Virus record (IMG/VR): IMGVR_UViG_3300031841_000996
Coordinates: 1-37,349 of that record
Length of the DNA: 37,349 nucleotides
DNA from: a virus
Strand: one strand, 5' to 3'
Shown here: positions 14,877 through 23,360 of the stretch, piece by piece
Position numbering within the stretch: the stretch's first letter is position 1
Layout: each line of letters starts with the position of its first letter
Translations under genes and position numbers: made by a program
The notes under the pieces: generated by a model
Told to the model about the DNA's origin: nothing
What the model saw: the letters and a program-made list of their open reading frames with translations, nothing else
Database searches by the model: none

Positions 14877-16336
14877 TTACTTTTGGCGAATGGCTACCGG
14901 ATCAGCCTGACTTTACCAACGCTGGCGTCGTCGAGGCCACAAACGTGATACCGGCGTACAATGGCTATCGCAGTTTTAACCAGTTTGTTGATTATTCAAA
15001 CGCGGCGTCCAACACCTTGCTAAACGTGTTTGCGGCTAAAGATAACGACGGCACCGTGCGCCTGTTCGCCGGTGACGCATCAAAGCTGTATCTGTTTAAC
15101 GCTGGCACAACAAACCTAGACGACGTCAGTAAGTCAGGAACACCTGCTTATGACTTGGAGAGTAACGAGCGTTGGCGCTTTGTGCAGTTTGGCGACACGG
15201 TTATTGCGTCCGGCGGCATTGGCGAAGAGTTGCAAAAGTTTCAGCTAGGCACCGACACCGCGTTTTCTAACTTGTCCGGCACGCCGCCAAAGGCTGACTT
15301 TATTACGGTTGTGCGTGACTTTGTGTGGACGGCTAATATCGACGAAGGCTCTGGGCGTGTGCCGTATAAGGTGCGCTGGTCTGGATTTAACGACGCAACA
15401 AGTTGGACGGCTGGCACCGACCAAAGTGACTTCCAAGAAATACCAGACGCCGGTGCCATTACCGGTATGGTCGGCGGAGAATACTGCACGATCCTGATGG
15501 AGCGCGCCATCGTGCGAGCCACTTACTCTGGCCCGCCGTTGATCTTCCAGTTTGACAAAGTTGAGACCGCTAGAGGTTGTCAGGTGCCGGGGTCGGTTTG
15601 CAATATCGGCCACAACATATTCTACCTGTCTGACGACGGCTTTTACATGTTCGACGGGGCGCGCTCACAGCCGATCGGAGCCGAGAAGGTGGATCGGTTT
15701 TTCCTGACGCAAGATTTCAACTTCTCGTATAAGGATAAGATGACGTCTACCGTTGATCCGCAAAATCAGCTTGCGGTCTGGTCGTATGTGTCGAACAGCT
15801 CACTCGACGATCAGCCAGATACATTGTTGATATTCAACTACGCCCTTAACAGGTGGTCTTTGGTGAGGGTTAAAAACGATTTGGTCGCGCCATTCTTTAC
15901 GGCTGGCTATTCGCTAGAGCAATTAGACAACATCAACACCAGCCTAGACGCCCTGCCAGCCTCGCTTGATAGCGCGCTGTATAAAGGCGGCCAGTATTTG
16001 TTTGGCGGCGCAAACGGCGCAAAGATAGCGGCGTTTTCTGGCGACCCAATGGAAGGCACTATTGTAACAGGTGAGGCGGCGGTCAAAGTCGGCAATCATT
16101 CAATCGTCACGCGCCTGTACCCGTACCACGAAGGTGGCACGGTTAACTTGTCAATCGGCCTTAGAGGCACGCCCACAGACACGGTAAACTTTAAGGCTGG
16201 CGGCACGACAAATGCCTCGGGGTTTGTGCCGTTTAGGGCGCACGACCGTTATCACCGCGTGAAGATGGTATTGAGTGGCTTATGGTCATACGCGCACGGC
16301 ATTGACGTTGACGTGAGGCCGGTGGGTAGGCGATGA
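14873..16336 (+). CDS. Tail hub/nozzle beta-propeller (P22 gp10-like)
   Basis: A 487-residue protein. ATG 14873 overlaps the preceding TGA (ATGA); an upstream TTG is unlikely. Propeller-like strings are NVIPAYNGYRSFNQFVDYSN, LFAGDASKLYLFNAG, WRFVQFGDTVIASGG, VPYKVRWSGFNDATSW and FYLSDDGFYMFDG. These are typical of the nozzle proteins at the distal end of podovirus tails. Near residue 350 is LEQLDNINTSLDALPASLDS, a motif shared with the gene before it. Confidence 0.82.
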   Translation: MITFGEWLPDQPDFTNAGVVEATNVIPAYNGYRSFNQFVDYSNAASNTLLNVFAAKDNDGTVRLFAGDASKLYLFNAGTTNLDDVSKSGTPAYDLESNERWRFVQFGDTVIASGGIGEELQKFQLGTDTAFSNLSGTPPKADFITVVRDFVWTANIDEGSGRVPYKVRWSGFNDATSWTAGTDQSDFQEIPDAGAITGMVGGEYCTILMERAIVRATYSGPPLIFQFDKVETARGCQVPGSVCNIGHNIFYLSDDGFYMFDGARSQPIGAEKVDRFFLTQDFNFSYKDKMTSTVDPQNQLAVWSYVSNSSLDDQPDTLLIFNYALNRWSLVRVKNDLVAPFFTAGYSLEQLDNINTSLDALPASLDSALYKGGQYLFGGANGAKIAAFSGDPMEGTIVTGEAAVKVGNHSIVTRLYPYHEGGTVNLSIGLRGTPTDTVNFKAGGTTNASGFVPFRAHDRYHRVKMVLSGLWSYAHGIDVDVRPVGRR

Positions 16337-16656
16337 CAACTTCTGAAAGAATAACTAATTTTAGAATATTAAACCCAATTACAGCAACCACAAGAGAGAT
16401 TGCAGAGGTTCTTAATCGCACGATAAATGGCGGCTTAAATAGTATCGGATATGTTACTTTGTTAGCTACCACAACACAGGTAACTGTTGATGAGCCTAGA
16501 TACTCAACCAGTAGTTTGGTGTTTTTTACTGGCGTTGACCACGACCCGTGGCATCACAACCCATACATAGACAGCACAAGCACAGACGGTACTATGGTTA
16601 TTAACTATCAAAATGCAGGACACGATGCACGTTTCGCCTATCTTATTATCGGATAG
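16333..16656 (+). CDS. Small conserved tail-region protein
   Basis: A 107-residue protein with TREIAEVLNRTINGGLNSIG followed by a beta-rich domain ending RFAYLIIG. The pattern REIAEVxNxxLNGxxN..G.VTL..NTT..TV is common after tail hub genes in podoviruses; the role is not known to me. ATGA overlap with the hub gene. The A/T content is higher than in its neighbours. Confidence 0.7.
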   Translation: MTTSERITNFRILNPITATTREIAEVLNRTINGGLNSIGYVTLLATTTQVTVDEPRYSTSSLVFFTGVDHDPWHHNPYIDSTSTDGTMVINYQNAGHDARFAYLIIG

Positions 16657-17026
16657 TGACCGGCTAGGTGGACACTGGGAACGGTGCCACAAGTGGATCA
16701 GCGACGCGCTGGAATATGCTGGCGGCACGCACACAATGGAAGACGTCTACCACGCTGTGGCTACCGGCAAGGCACAGTTACATCCGCTAGAGAAGTCTGC
16801 TATTATTACCGAGATAGTGGACTACCCACAGCGGTCTATATGCCGCATCTGGTTAGCTGGCGGGGACTTGAGCGAGTTGACTGAGGCGGAGAAGTCCATA
16901 TCGGTTTGGGCGAAGTCACTCGGTTGTGACGCGATGGAAATTATCGGCAGGAAGGGCTGGCAACGGCACCTCAAAGATTACACCGCGACGGCGGTTATTT
17001 TGGCGAAGGATTTGAACGATGAGTAA
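16613..17026 (+). CDS. Conserved phage protein with EIVDYP/AGGDL motif
   Basis: A 137-residue protein overlapping the preceding gene by 44 bases. Features: HKWISDALEYAGGTHTMEDV, then HPLEKSAIITEIVDYPQ, WLAGGDLSEL, and CDAMEIIGRKGWQRHLKDY. Many podoviruses carry this protein beside the ejection genes; its fold looks GNAT-like in the EI...AGG...GRKGW pattern, which is only an impression. ATG 16613 has no clear ribosome site; ATG 16625 has AGGA 4 bases ahead and may be the true start. Confidence 0.7.
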   Translation: MQDTMHVSPILLSDSDRLGGHWERCHKWISDALEYAGGTHTMEDVYHAVATGKAQLHPLEKSAIITEIVDYPQRSICRIWLAGGDLSELTEAEKSISVWAKSLGCDAMEIIGRKGWQRHLKDYTATAVILAKDLNDE

Positions 17027-17774
17027 AGGCGGCGGATCAACACGCACAATCACCCAGACTAGCGGCCCACCAGAATACGCGAAGCCGTTTCTTGAGTACG
17101 GTATGGGGCAGGCTAAACAGCTCTATGCCAGCGGCACCGGTCAGCAGTATTACCCCGGTCAGACGGTGATTGGTTTTTCGCCAGAAAGCGAGCAGGCGCT
17201 GTCGGCGCAACGTCAGATGGCGACTACCGGATCGCCTCTTATCCCAATGACGCAGGCCGTTGTGGCGCAAAACCTAGCAGGCACAAACCCGCTACAGTCG
17301 GCCGCGTTTCGCCCAGCAATCGAGGCGGTGCAGGCTGAGGCGGCTAAGTCCGGCCGCTACGGCTCAGGCTACCAGCAGGCGGCACTTGGTCAGGCGCTGG
17401 CGCCACTAGCGTATCAGGCACAGCAAGACGCACTAGCGCAGGCACCAGCCGCATACGAGTTTGGGTTCGCCGACCTACAGAAGCTGGCGCAAGTTGGCGC
17501 GGCACGCGAGGCGCAATCGCAAGCCGAGCTTGAGGCGGATATGCAACGCTTCCAATTTGAGCAAGAGGCGCCCGGTCAGGCATTAGCGAATTATATGGCG
17601 ATGATCCAAGGCGGCACGGTGGGTAGCACGTCTGCCACGCCGGTGTATCGTCAGCCTATCGGCTCGGCGTTGTCAGGCGCGCTTGGCGGCGCTCAAATGC
17701 TCGGATCAATTAATCCGGCCTACGCTGGCTTAGGCGCTATTGGCGGCGGCCTAGCGGGATTGTTGGGGGCTTAG
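17019..17774 (+). CDS. Internal virion / DNA-ejection protein candidate
   Basis: A 251-residue protein starting MSKGGGSTRTITQTSGPPEY, a beginning typical of podovirus internal proteins. A helical, Ala/Gln-rich centre (residues about 90-190) carries SGRYGSGYQQAALGQALAP, and the C-terminus is Gly-rich and hydrophobic (about 212-250), suitable for membrane insertion. AAGGA at 17006-17010 precedes ATG 17019. It is the first of three consecutive large internal proteins, like the P22 and T7 ejection sets. Confidence 0.7.
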   Translation: MSKGGGSTRTITQTSGPPEYAKPFLEYGMGQAKQLYASGTGQQYYPGQTVIGFSPESEQALSAQRQMATTGSPLIPMTQAVVAQNLAGTNPLQSAAFRPAIEAVQAEAAKSGRYGSGYQQAALGQALAPLAYQAQQDALAQAPAAYEFGFADLQKLAQVGAAREAQSQAELEADMQRFQFEQEAPGQALANYMAMIQGGTVGSTSATPVYRQPIGSALSGALGGAQMLGSINPAYAGLGAIGGGLAGLLGA

Positions 17775-17775
17775 T

Positions 17776-19074
17776 ATGGCGGACAGTATAGCTAACAGAT
17801 TTAATCGCTTGCAGATGCCATCACGCTTGGCGCCGACAGCCGGAATTACCGCCACTAATCAATACGGCCAACGCAGTTTTGGCGGTAGTCGTCGCAACCC
17901 ACCAATGATGATGCGCCCAGCGGCACCGACGTTATCACCTATGATGCGGGAAGTATTGCGTCAGGCGCAGATGAAAAAGGCGCAGACGGCGTCTGGTGCT
18001 GGTATGCCCGGCGTACTGCCAATGTCCAAGCCAACGCCGCCACCGAGCCAACCTAGCGGCTTTATGGGCGCATTTAGCCAGCCGCTGACGTCACCGGTCG
18101 GTCAGGCGATTAGCCAAGCCGCGATTGCGGGTGCGCGTGCCAGCGACTATTCGCCCACGCCGGTGTCTCTCGGACGTGTATTGGCTGAGATGGGTGCGGC
18201 GGCTAGTAAGGGGTATGCGGCTGGTGAAGAGCGCCAGCGTTTAATTGAGGATAGACAACAGCCTAAAATACAGGTCGCCGGTAAAGATATATTTAGAATT
18301 TTTCCAGACGGGCGCGTTGAGAGGTTGACTGGTGGCAGAGGCCCAGAGCCTATCGAGATTAAGTCAGAAGCTGGACGATATGTAACTGATGATGGCCGCG
18401 TAATAAATGCTGTTTTGGGCAAAAATGGCAAGCTGTATGAGGCTGGAAACGTAGCGGCAGGACAAGAGCTTGACCCAGCAAAGATGCAAATTGTCGACCA
18501 GTACACGACAATGGATTATAATCAGATAGAAAAACACAAAACCGACAAAATTCTAGCACCAGAAAAAACGCTTAGATTGATAGATAACTTTGCCGCGCAA
18601 ATTGAGGCAGGGCCAGAGGGCTTTGTTCAAAGGCAAAAGGCAAAGATTTCTTCTGCTATTAAAAACCTGTCCGCAAACACAGAATACGAGCAAGATGAGC
18701 TGATGCTCGCCCTGCAACAAGGGACGCTGACACAGTTAGTTGGCGCGGCACGTCTTGAGTTATTCGGCCCCGGTGTAATGACAGAGTTTGAACAAGCTAT
18801 GGCTAGAGAAATTCTTGCGGGCAACTTCGATAGAATGAACAAAAGCGTAGCGTTGCAAAGGTTGAACAACTTTAGGCAGAGCTTCCTGTCTACATATGAG
18901 GATGCCATAAAAACGTACAATCGTCAGCCAATCGTAAGAGCTGAAAAGATGCAGTTGAAACCATACAGCGGCTTTGACTGGAGCAAAGTAGGGTCATCAA
19001 CCTCAGCGGCTGATGGGGCATCTGGCTCCAACACAACTACCGGCGGAAACACTTGGAGCGTGGTGACACAATGA
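17776..19074 (+). CDS. Internal virion protein, second of the ejection set
   Basis: A 432-residue protein. Residues 1-120 are Pro/Met/Gln-rich and probably disordered. A beta-like part follows (FRIFPDGRVERLTGG), then a helical region with TLTQLVGAARLELFGPGVMT EFEQAMAREI, a string I recall from phage internal proteins that precede large transmembrane-like ejection proteins. DNA from about 18240 to 18960 is richer in A/T and uses AGA codons more than its flanks, a sign of mosaic origin. Confidence 0.65.
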   Translation: MADSIANRFNRLQMPSRLAPTAGITATNQYGQRSFGGSRRNPPMMMRPAAPTLSPMMREVLRQAQMKKAQTASGAGMPGVLPMSKPTPPPSQPSGFMGAFSQPLTSPVGQAISQAAIAGARASDYSPTPVSLGRVLAEMGAAASKGYAAGEERQRLIEDRQQPKIQVAGKDIFRIFPDGRVERLTGGRGPEPIEIKSEAGRYVTDDGRVINAVLGKNGKLYEAGNVAAGQELDPAKMQIVDQYTTMDYNQIEKHKTDKILAPEKTLRLIDNFAAQIEAGPEGFVQRQKAKISSAIKNLSANTEYEQDELMLALQQGTLTQLVGAARLELFGPGVMTEFEQAMAREILAGNFDRMNKSVALQRLNNFRQSFLSTYEDAIKTYNRQPIVRAEKMQLKPYSGFDWSKVGSSTSAADGASGSNTTTGGNTWSVVTQ

Positions 19075-21110
19075 AAATAAACATTGAAGGTCTTGGCGTT
19101 ATTGAAGTTGATGACAACTTCACCAAGCTATCACCAAAAGAACAAAGTGAAATCGTCGATCAGGCGGTTATACAAGACGCTGTAACAGGTGCCGGTAAGG
19201 CGTTTGCCAGCGGCATGCTTTTTAACTTTAGAGACGAGATTGTTGCCGCGTTATCGGAGCCGTCATCATTTATTGGCAGTTTTATGGATGATGAGGCTGG
19301 GCGAGAATATGAAAAAGAACTGACACGTCAGCGCGTTTTGGAAAGCGCGTTTCGTCGTCAAGAGCCGGGACTAGCTGTTGGGTCTGAGATATTAGGTGGG
19401 GTGTTAGCGCCCGGGGCCGCCATTGGTGCGGCAACTAGAGGTGCTACTATGTTGGGTAAACTGGCTCGGACAGCGGGCGCTGGCGCACTTTTGGGTGGCG
19501 TTGCTGGTGCGGGCGCAGGCACAGACGCAAAAAGTCGTGCAGAAGAGGCTTTAACATATGGCGCGACGGGCGCGGCGTTAGCCCCAGCCATAGCCGCCGC
19601 AATACCTGCCGCAAGGGCTGTGACGGCGCCAGTAGCGCGCACAGCCGGGCGTTTGTTTGAGGCTGGCGTATCTGAACCAAGTGTCCGCGCGGCTAGAATG
19701 GTTGCCCGCAGGCTTAAAGAGGCCGGTGTAACAAGTCAGGCGCTTGAGGCTCTTAAAAAAGACCCGAAGCCAATGGCGCTTGCGGATATAGATAGTCGCG
19801 GCATCCAGTCTTTGGCTCGATTGGTAGCTCAATCGCCCGGTAAGGGTGCTGAACTTGCCCGCAGTTTAGATGTGCGTCAATTTGGCGACGAGGCCGTGGA
19901 AGGCGCGGCCAAGCGTATTGAGCAGGATTTGATTGACGCAGGCGTGCCTAAGCAAACAGCCCTTGAGGCTAAGGCTGTTGTAGATCAGATGAAGGGCGGC
20001 AAGGCGGCTGATGCTTATAACAAGTCAAACGCATTTCAAGTAACTGCGTCACTGCGGCAAAAATTGAAGCCGTTTTTTGACCGGCCGTCGATGATAAACA
20101 TTATCGGTCAGGCAAAGAAATTAGCCGCAGAAGAGGGCAAGCCATTTGTCGGGACTACGCTCGATAACATCGACATGAACGGGCTAGACTATGTCCAGCG
20201 TGCGTTAAATAAAAAAATCACGCGCGCGTATATGGGCGGTGACACACAAATGGCTAAGGCCATTAAAGACACAAGAACTGATTTTTTGAGTGTTCTTGAT
20301 AAGGCAAACCCTGACTTTGCGTCGGCCAGAAGTTTATATGCTGACGCGTCGGCCAGAGAAAACGCCTTGTCTCTGGGGCGTAAATTCAAAACGATGCGTA
20401 GTGAAGGCGAAATAGCTGAAGCCACAAAAGACTTTGGCGCAGACGAGATGCACAACTTCCGCACCGGTATGGCACAGACAATCCGGGACGACTTAGAGGG
20501 CGCCAGAAGCGGCGCAGACTTTGCGGCTAAAATTGCGGGCAACCAGCGCCAAATACGTCAATTCAGAGAGGCGTTTCCAGAGGAGAGCATAGCGCCGCTT
20601 GAAGAGGCGCTGGCAAAAGAAAGCCGGATGGCGGCCACCAGATCAGGCGTTATGAAGGGAAGCCAGTCGTTCCAAACAGCGGCTGAGGCTATGAGGGCTG
20701 GGGCTGAAGACCTAACAATGGCACAGCGCGGTATGGCTGGCGCCCGTCAGGGCGGTATGCTCGGAGCTGTAGCTGAGGCGGCAGAGCCTATTGCCCGACA
20801 AGCGGTTTCTGCTGTTGGCCCGCGCACCAGCCGAGAGCTTGGGCAACTGCTGTTCGCTACAGATCCAGCGCAACGGGCGGCGGCTATATCTAAGGTGCAA
20901 CAGGCTAGAGGATTTGGCCGCCCAAGTGGTGCGCCTGTCTTGCCACAGCAAACGCGTATACCATCTATTGCGTCTAGGGTTGCTAGTGCAATGCAGACAG
21001 CGGTTCCGCGTGGGTTGCTTTATTCTACGGCACAGCAAGTTGCGCCGCAGATGTTACCCCGCGTAGACATCACCGAGAGCCTGCCATTCCAGCGCCGGAT
21101 GGGGCAATGA
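19071..21110 (+). CDS. Large ejection protein with hydrophobic segment
   Basis: A 679-residue protein; ATG 19071 overlaps the preceding TGA (ATGA). The N-terminus (IEGLGVIEVDDNFTKLSPKE QSEIVDQ) matches a common start of large podovirus internal proteins. Residues about 95-185 contain several Gly/Ala-rich hydrophobic segments that could cross a membrane, followed by long helices with many Ala, Lys and Glu. No lytic transglycosylase motif is visible. Such proteins form a conduit for DNA through the cell envelope in other podoviruses; here that is inferred from context. Confidence 0.72.
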   Translation: MKINIEGLGVIEVDDNFTKLSPKEQSEIVDQAVIQDAVTGAGKAFASGMLFNFRDEIVAALSEPSSFIGSFMDDEAGREYEKELTRQRVLESAFRRQEPGLAVGSEILGGVLAPGAAIGAATRGATMLGKLARTAGAGALLGGVAGAGAGTDAKSRAEEALTYGATGAALAPAIAAAIPAARAVTAPVARTAGRLFEAGVSEPSVRAARMVARRLKEAGVTSQALEALKKDPKPMALADIDSRGIQSLARLVAQSPGKGAELARSLDVRQFGDEAVEGAAKRIEQDLIDAGVPKQTALEAKAVVDQMKGGKAADAYNKSNAFQVTASLRQKLKPFFDRPSMINIIGQAKKLAAEEGKPFVGTTLDNIDMNGLDYVQRALNKKITRAYMGGDTQMAKAIKDTRTDFLSVLDKANPDFASARSLYADASARENALSLGRKFKTMRSEGEIAEATKDFGADEMHNFRTGMAQTIRDDLEGARSGADFAAKIAGNQRQIRQFREAFPEESIAPLEEALAKESRMAATRSGVMKGSQSFQTAAEAMRAGAEDLTMAQRGMAGARQGGMLGAVAEAAEPIARQAVSAVGPRTSRELGQLLFATDPAQRAAAISKVQQARGFGRPSGAPVLPQQTRIPSIASRVASAMQTAVPRGLLYSTAQQVAPQMLPRVDITESLPFQRRMGQ

Positions 21111-21135
21111 CGCGGGCGCGTGACTATGGTATAAA
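21107..21135 (+). promoter_or_regulatory. Possible sigma70-like promoter of the fibre cassette
   Basis: ATGACG (21107-21112) and TATAAA (21130-21135) are spaced by 17 bases and sit just behind the last ejection gene. The following 25 bases contain AGAGGA ahead of ATG 21161. Match to consensus is moderate, and no terminator separates it from upstream genes. Confidence 0.4.
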
Positions 21136-21160
21136 GGATTAGGTTTAGAGGAACCAAGAC

Positions 21161-21649
21161 ATGAGCGTAAGAGATTACAGCACCACACCAGCCAGCAATA
21201 CGACGATTGCGTCTATTGATATTTCCGAGGGTTGTAGCCCGGCGGGCATCAACAACGCGATACGCCAACAGCTCGCGGATGTGGCTGACGTGGTGGCCGG
21301 TAACGTCGGGCTGGACGTGTTGAGCCTTGCAGACGACGACAACAGCGCACAGATCAAGATACAAGCGCCAGCGAGTGTAACGACCACAACCACGTTTACC
21401 TTGCCCGATGGTGACGGCACTGACGGCCAGACATTGCTCACTGACGGCGCTGGCACACTCAGTTGGGGGCTAGGCGGCGGTGGCTCGTTCTTGGGCGAAG
21501 CTGGCGGCGGTCTGGGCGATATTATCCGCGTACACGAAGAGCAAATCGACACAGATGTGACGGTTGCGGCTAATACCAATGGCCTGGCGGCGGGGCCACT
21601 TATTGTAAACGCCACGATAACCATTAACGGCAACCTGACGGTGGTTTGA
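21161..21649 (+). CDS. Tail fibre protein, type A anchor
   Basis: A 162-residue fibre component. The N-terminus (RDYSTTPASNTTIASIDISEG, then INNAIRQQLADVADV) and the segment IKIQAPASVTTTTTFTLPDG followed by LLTDGAGTLSW are the typical anchor of fibre proteins in marine phages. A Gly-rich linker and a short beta C-terminus follow. The same anchor starts the protein at 23361. Probably attaches to the tail and presents a tip. Confidence 0.75.
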   Translation: MSVRDYSTTPASNTTIASIDISEGCSPAGINNAIRQQLADVADVVAGNVGLDVLSLADDDNSAQIKIQAPASVTTTTTFTLPDGDGTDGQTLLTDGAGTLSWGLGGGGSFLGEAGGGLGDIIRVHEEQIDTDVTVAANTNGLAAGPLIVNATITINGNLTVV

Positions 21650-21650
21650 T

Positions 21651-22334
21651 ATGAGTAAGATTTATGTAGATGAAATCAGACACAGCGGCGGCGCAGTTGC
21701 GGCTATCAACATTGATAGCAGTGGAAACGTAGACATCAACGGCAATGACCTTATTTTAGATGCTGATGGTGACACTAAAATATCTGCCAGCACAGATGAT
21801 GTGATGACATTTGACACTGCCGCATCAGAACGTATGCGTATCGACAGCAATGGAAAAATAGGAATTGGCACGACAAGCATATCAGCAACGCTTGAGGTTG
21901 TGCCGTCAGACATAAACACGATTATTGAAACAAATAGTTTCAACACTTCTGCACAAAACCATATACGAATGGTAAATAACAGCGGAACAGAGGTTGGTAG
22001 TATTTATGTTACAACGACAAGCACAACCTACTTTACATCATCCGACCACCGCCTCAAAGAAAACGTGGTAGCAAACTGGGACGCAACCACACGCCTCAAG
22101 CAACTCAACCCTGTTCGCTTTAACTTTATCGCTGACCCTGACACCACAGTCGATGGCTTCTTAGCACACGAAGTGCAAAGCGTAGTGCCAGAGGCAATCA
22201 GCGGCACACACAATGAGGTAGATGACGATGGCAACCCTGTGTATCAGAAAATTGACCAGAGTAAGCTAGTGCCGTTGCTGGTGAAAACCATACAGGAACT
22301 TGAAGCCCGTATTACGGCACTGGAGACTGCATAA
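21651..22334 (+). CDS. Fibre protein with S74 endosialidase-type chaperone domain
   Basis: A 227-residue protein with a type B anchor (residues 1-30, ending IDSSGNVDING), short beta repeats, and a C-terminal intramolecular chaperone domain. That domain shows SDHRLKEN, LKQLNPVRFNF, GFLAHEVQSVVPEAISG and LVPLLVKTIQELEARI. In this peptidase family a Ser-Lys pair cuts the chaperone from the folded trimer just before the Ser; here these are Ser131 and Lys136. The expected mature part is only 130 residues, so this is a short fibre or tip. Confidence 0.85.
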   Translation: MSKIYVDEIRHSGGAVAAINIDSSGNVDINGNDLILDADGDTKISASTDDVMTFDTAASERMRIDSNGKIGIGTTSISATLEVVPSDINTIIETNSFNTSAQNHIRMVNNSGTEVGSIYVTTTSTTYFTSSDHRLKENVVANWDATTRLKQLNPVRFNFIADPDTTVDGFLAHEVQSVVPEAISGTHNEVDDDGNPVYQKIDQSKLVPLLVKTIQELEARITALETA

Positions 22335-22867
22335 TGGCAAGCATCATCGGCGTACAGGAACTACAGCACACCAACGGCACGTCTGCTATGACGATTGATA
22401 GCAGTGGGCGTGTGACTATGCCTAACAGACCTTTTGTTTCGGCGGCGTGGGATGGTTCTTCATCGACAGAAATTGAAACCAGTATATATAAATTTACTGC
22501 ATACAGCACATCTAATCAAAATATAGGTTCTGGGGGCAGAACAATAATTTATAAAAACGATTACAATATGCTTAACACATCAACTGGAAGCGTGACTATT
22601 CCAGTATCAGGAATTTATTTAATACTAGGTCACTATTCAGCAGGAGCTGAAGCAACAGAAGGCAGAAGATTAGGTCGTTTATGGGTTACACCATCTGGAG
22701 GTTCCAGAACATCATACGGTGAGTGGTTAGAAAGTTATGGCACTTTTGATGATGTCACTGGTTCAAAATTGTTAAGTCTTGGTGCAAATGACGTATTAGA
22801 GTTTGGTCACAATACTGCAACAGTTGATTGGTTTGCTTTTGGCTTAGAAATTGTTTTGATAGGATAA
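22334..22867 (+). CDS. Fibre protein, type B anchor with C1q-like tip
   Basis: A 177-residue protein. Residues 1-32 (MASIIGVQELQHTNGTSAMT, then IDSSGRVTMP) share the anchor of its neighbours. The rest looks like a compact beta jelly roll with VTIPVSGIYLILGHYSAGAE, resembling C1q/TNF-like domains in phage fibres, with the final aromatic-hydrophobic strand at the end. DNA is A/T-richer than the structural genes. It overlaps the previous gene by one base (TAATG). Confidence 0.7.
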   Translation: MASIIGVQELQHTNGTSAMTIDSSGRVTMPNRPFVSAAWDGSSSTEIETSIYKFTAYSTSNQNIGSGGRTIIYKNDYNMLNTSTGSVTIPVSGIYLILGHYSAGAEATEGRRLGRLWVTPSGGSRTSYGEWLESYGTFDDVTGSKLLSLGANDVLEFGHNTATVDWFAFGLEIVLIG

Positions 22868-22873
22868 CGAGAT

Positions 22874-23356
22874 ATGACCAGTGTAATCAAAGTTGACAAC
22901 ATCCAGAACAGTAGCGGCACAGCGGCTTTGTCGATTGATAGCACTGGTCGTGTGACTACACCAGCGCGTCCAGCATTTCGTGTTTATGGCCCTACATCAG
23001 CTTGGGTTTCTTTTGGCACTGCAAAAGTCACTGGATTAACTACAGTCGATTACAATATTGGAAGTCATTACAGCACTGCTAATTCAGAATTTACTGCGCC
23101 GATTGATGGTCTGTACCATTTTTACGGTCATTTTTATGTAAACGATTCCGCTTCATTAAGTACGTTTTACATCACGATAGATGACATTGCTTACAGTCAC
23201 ACTTATTTTGCCAGTCAAGAAGATGCCTCTGGTGACAATACCGTAACTTTTAGCGAGACATTTCAACTTACCGCTAATCAAACAGTTGCTATAAAGGGAA
23301 ACAGCGGGGAGTTTTTTTCTTTGTACAGTAGTTTCGGCGGATATTTAGTAGGATAA
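22874..23356 (+). CDS. Fibre protein, type B anchor with second C1q-like tip
   Basis: A 160-residue protein with the anchor MTSVIKVDNIQNSSGTAALS and IDSTGRVTTPARP, then a C1q-like beta domain containing FTAPIDGLYHFYGHFYVND and a terminal FGGYLVG strand. The tip differs strongly from that of the previous gene. AACGAGATATG provides a weak ribosome site. Likely another receptor-binding head on a shared base. Confidence 0.75.
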   Translation: MTSVIKVDNIQNSSGTAALSIDSTGRVTTPARPAFRVYGPTSAWVSFGTAKVTGLTTVDYNIGSHYSTANSEFTAPIDGLYHFYGHFYVNDSASLSTFYITIDDIAYSHTYFASQEDASGDNTVTFSETFQLTANQTVAIKGNSGEFFSLYSSFGGYLVG

Positions 23357-23360
23357 CGAT

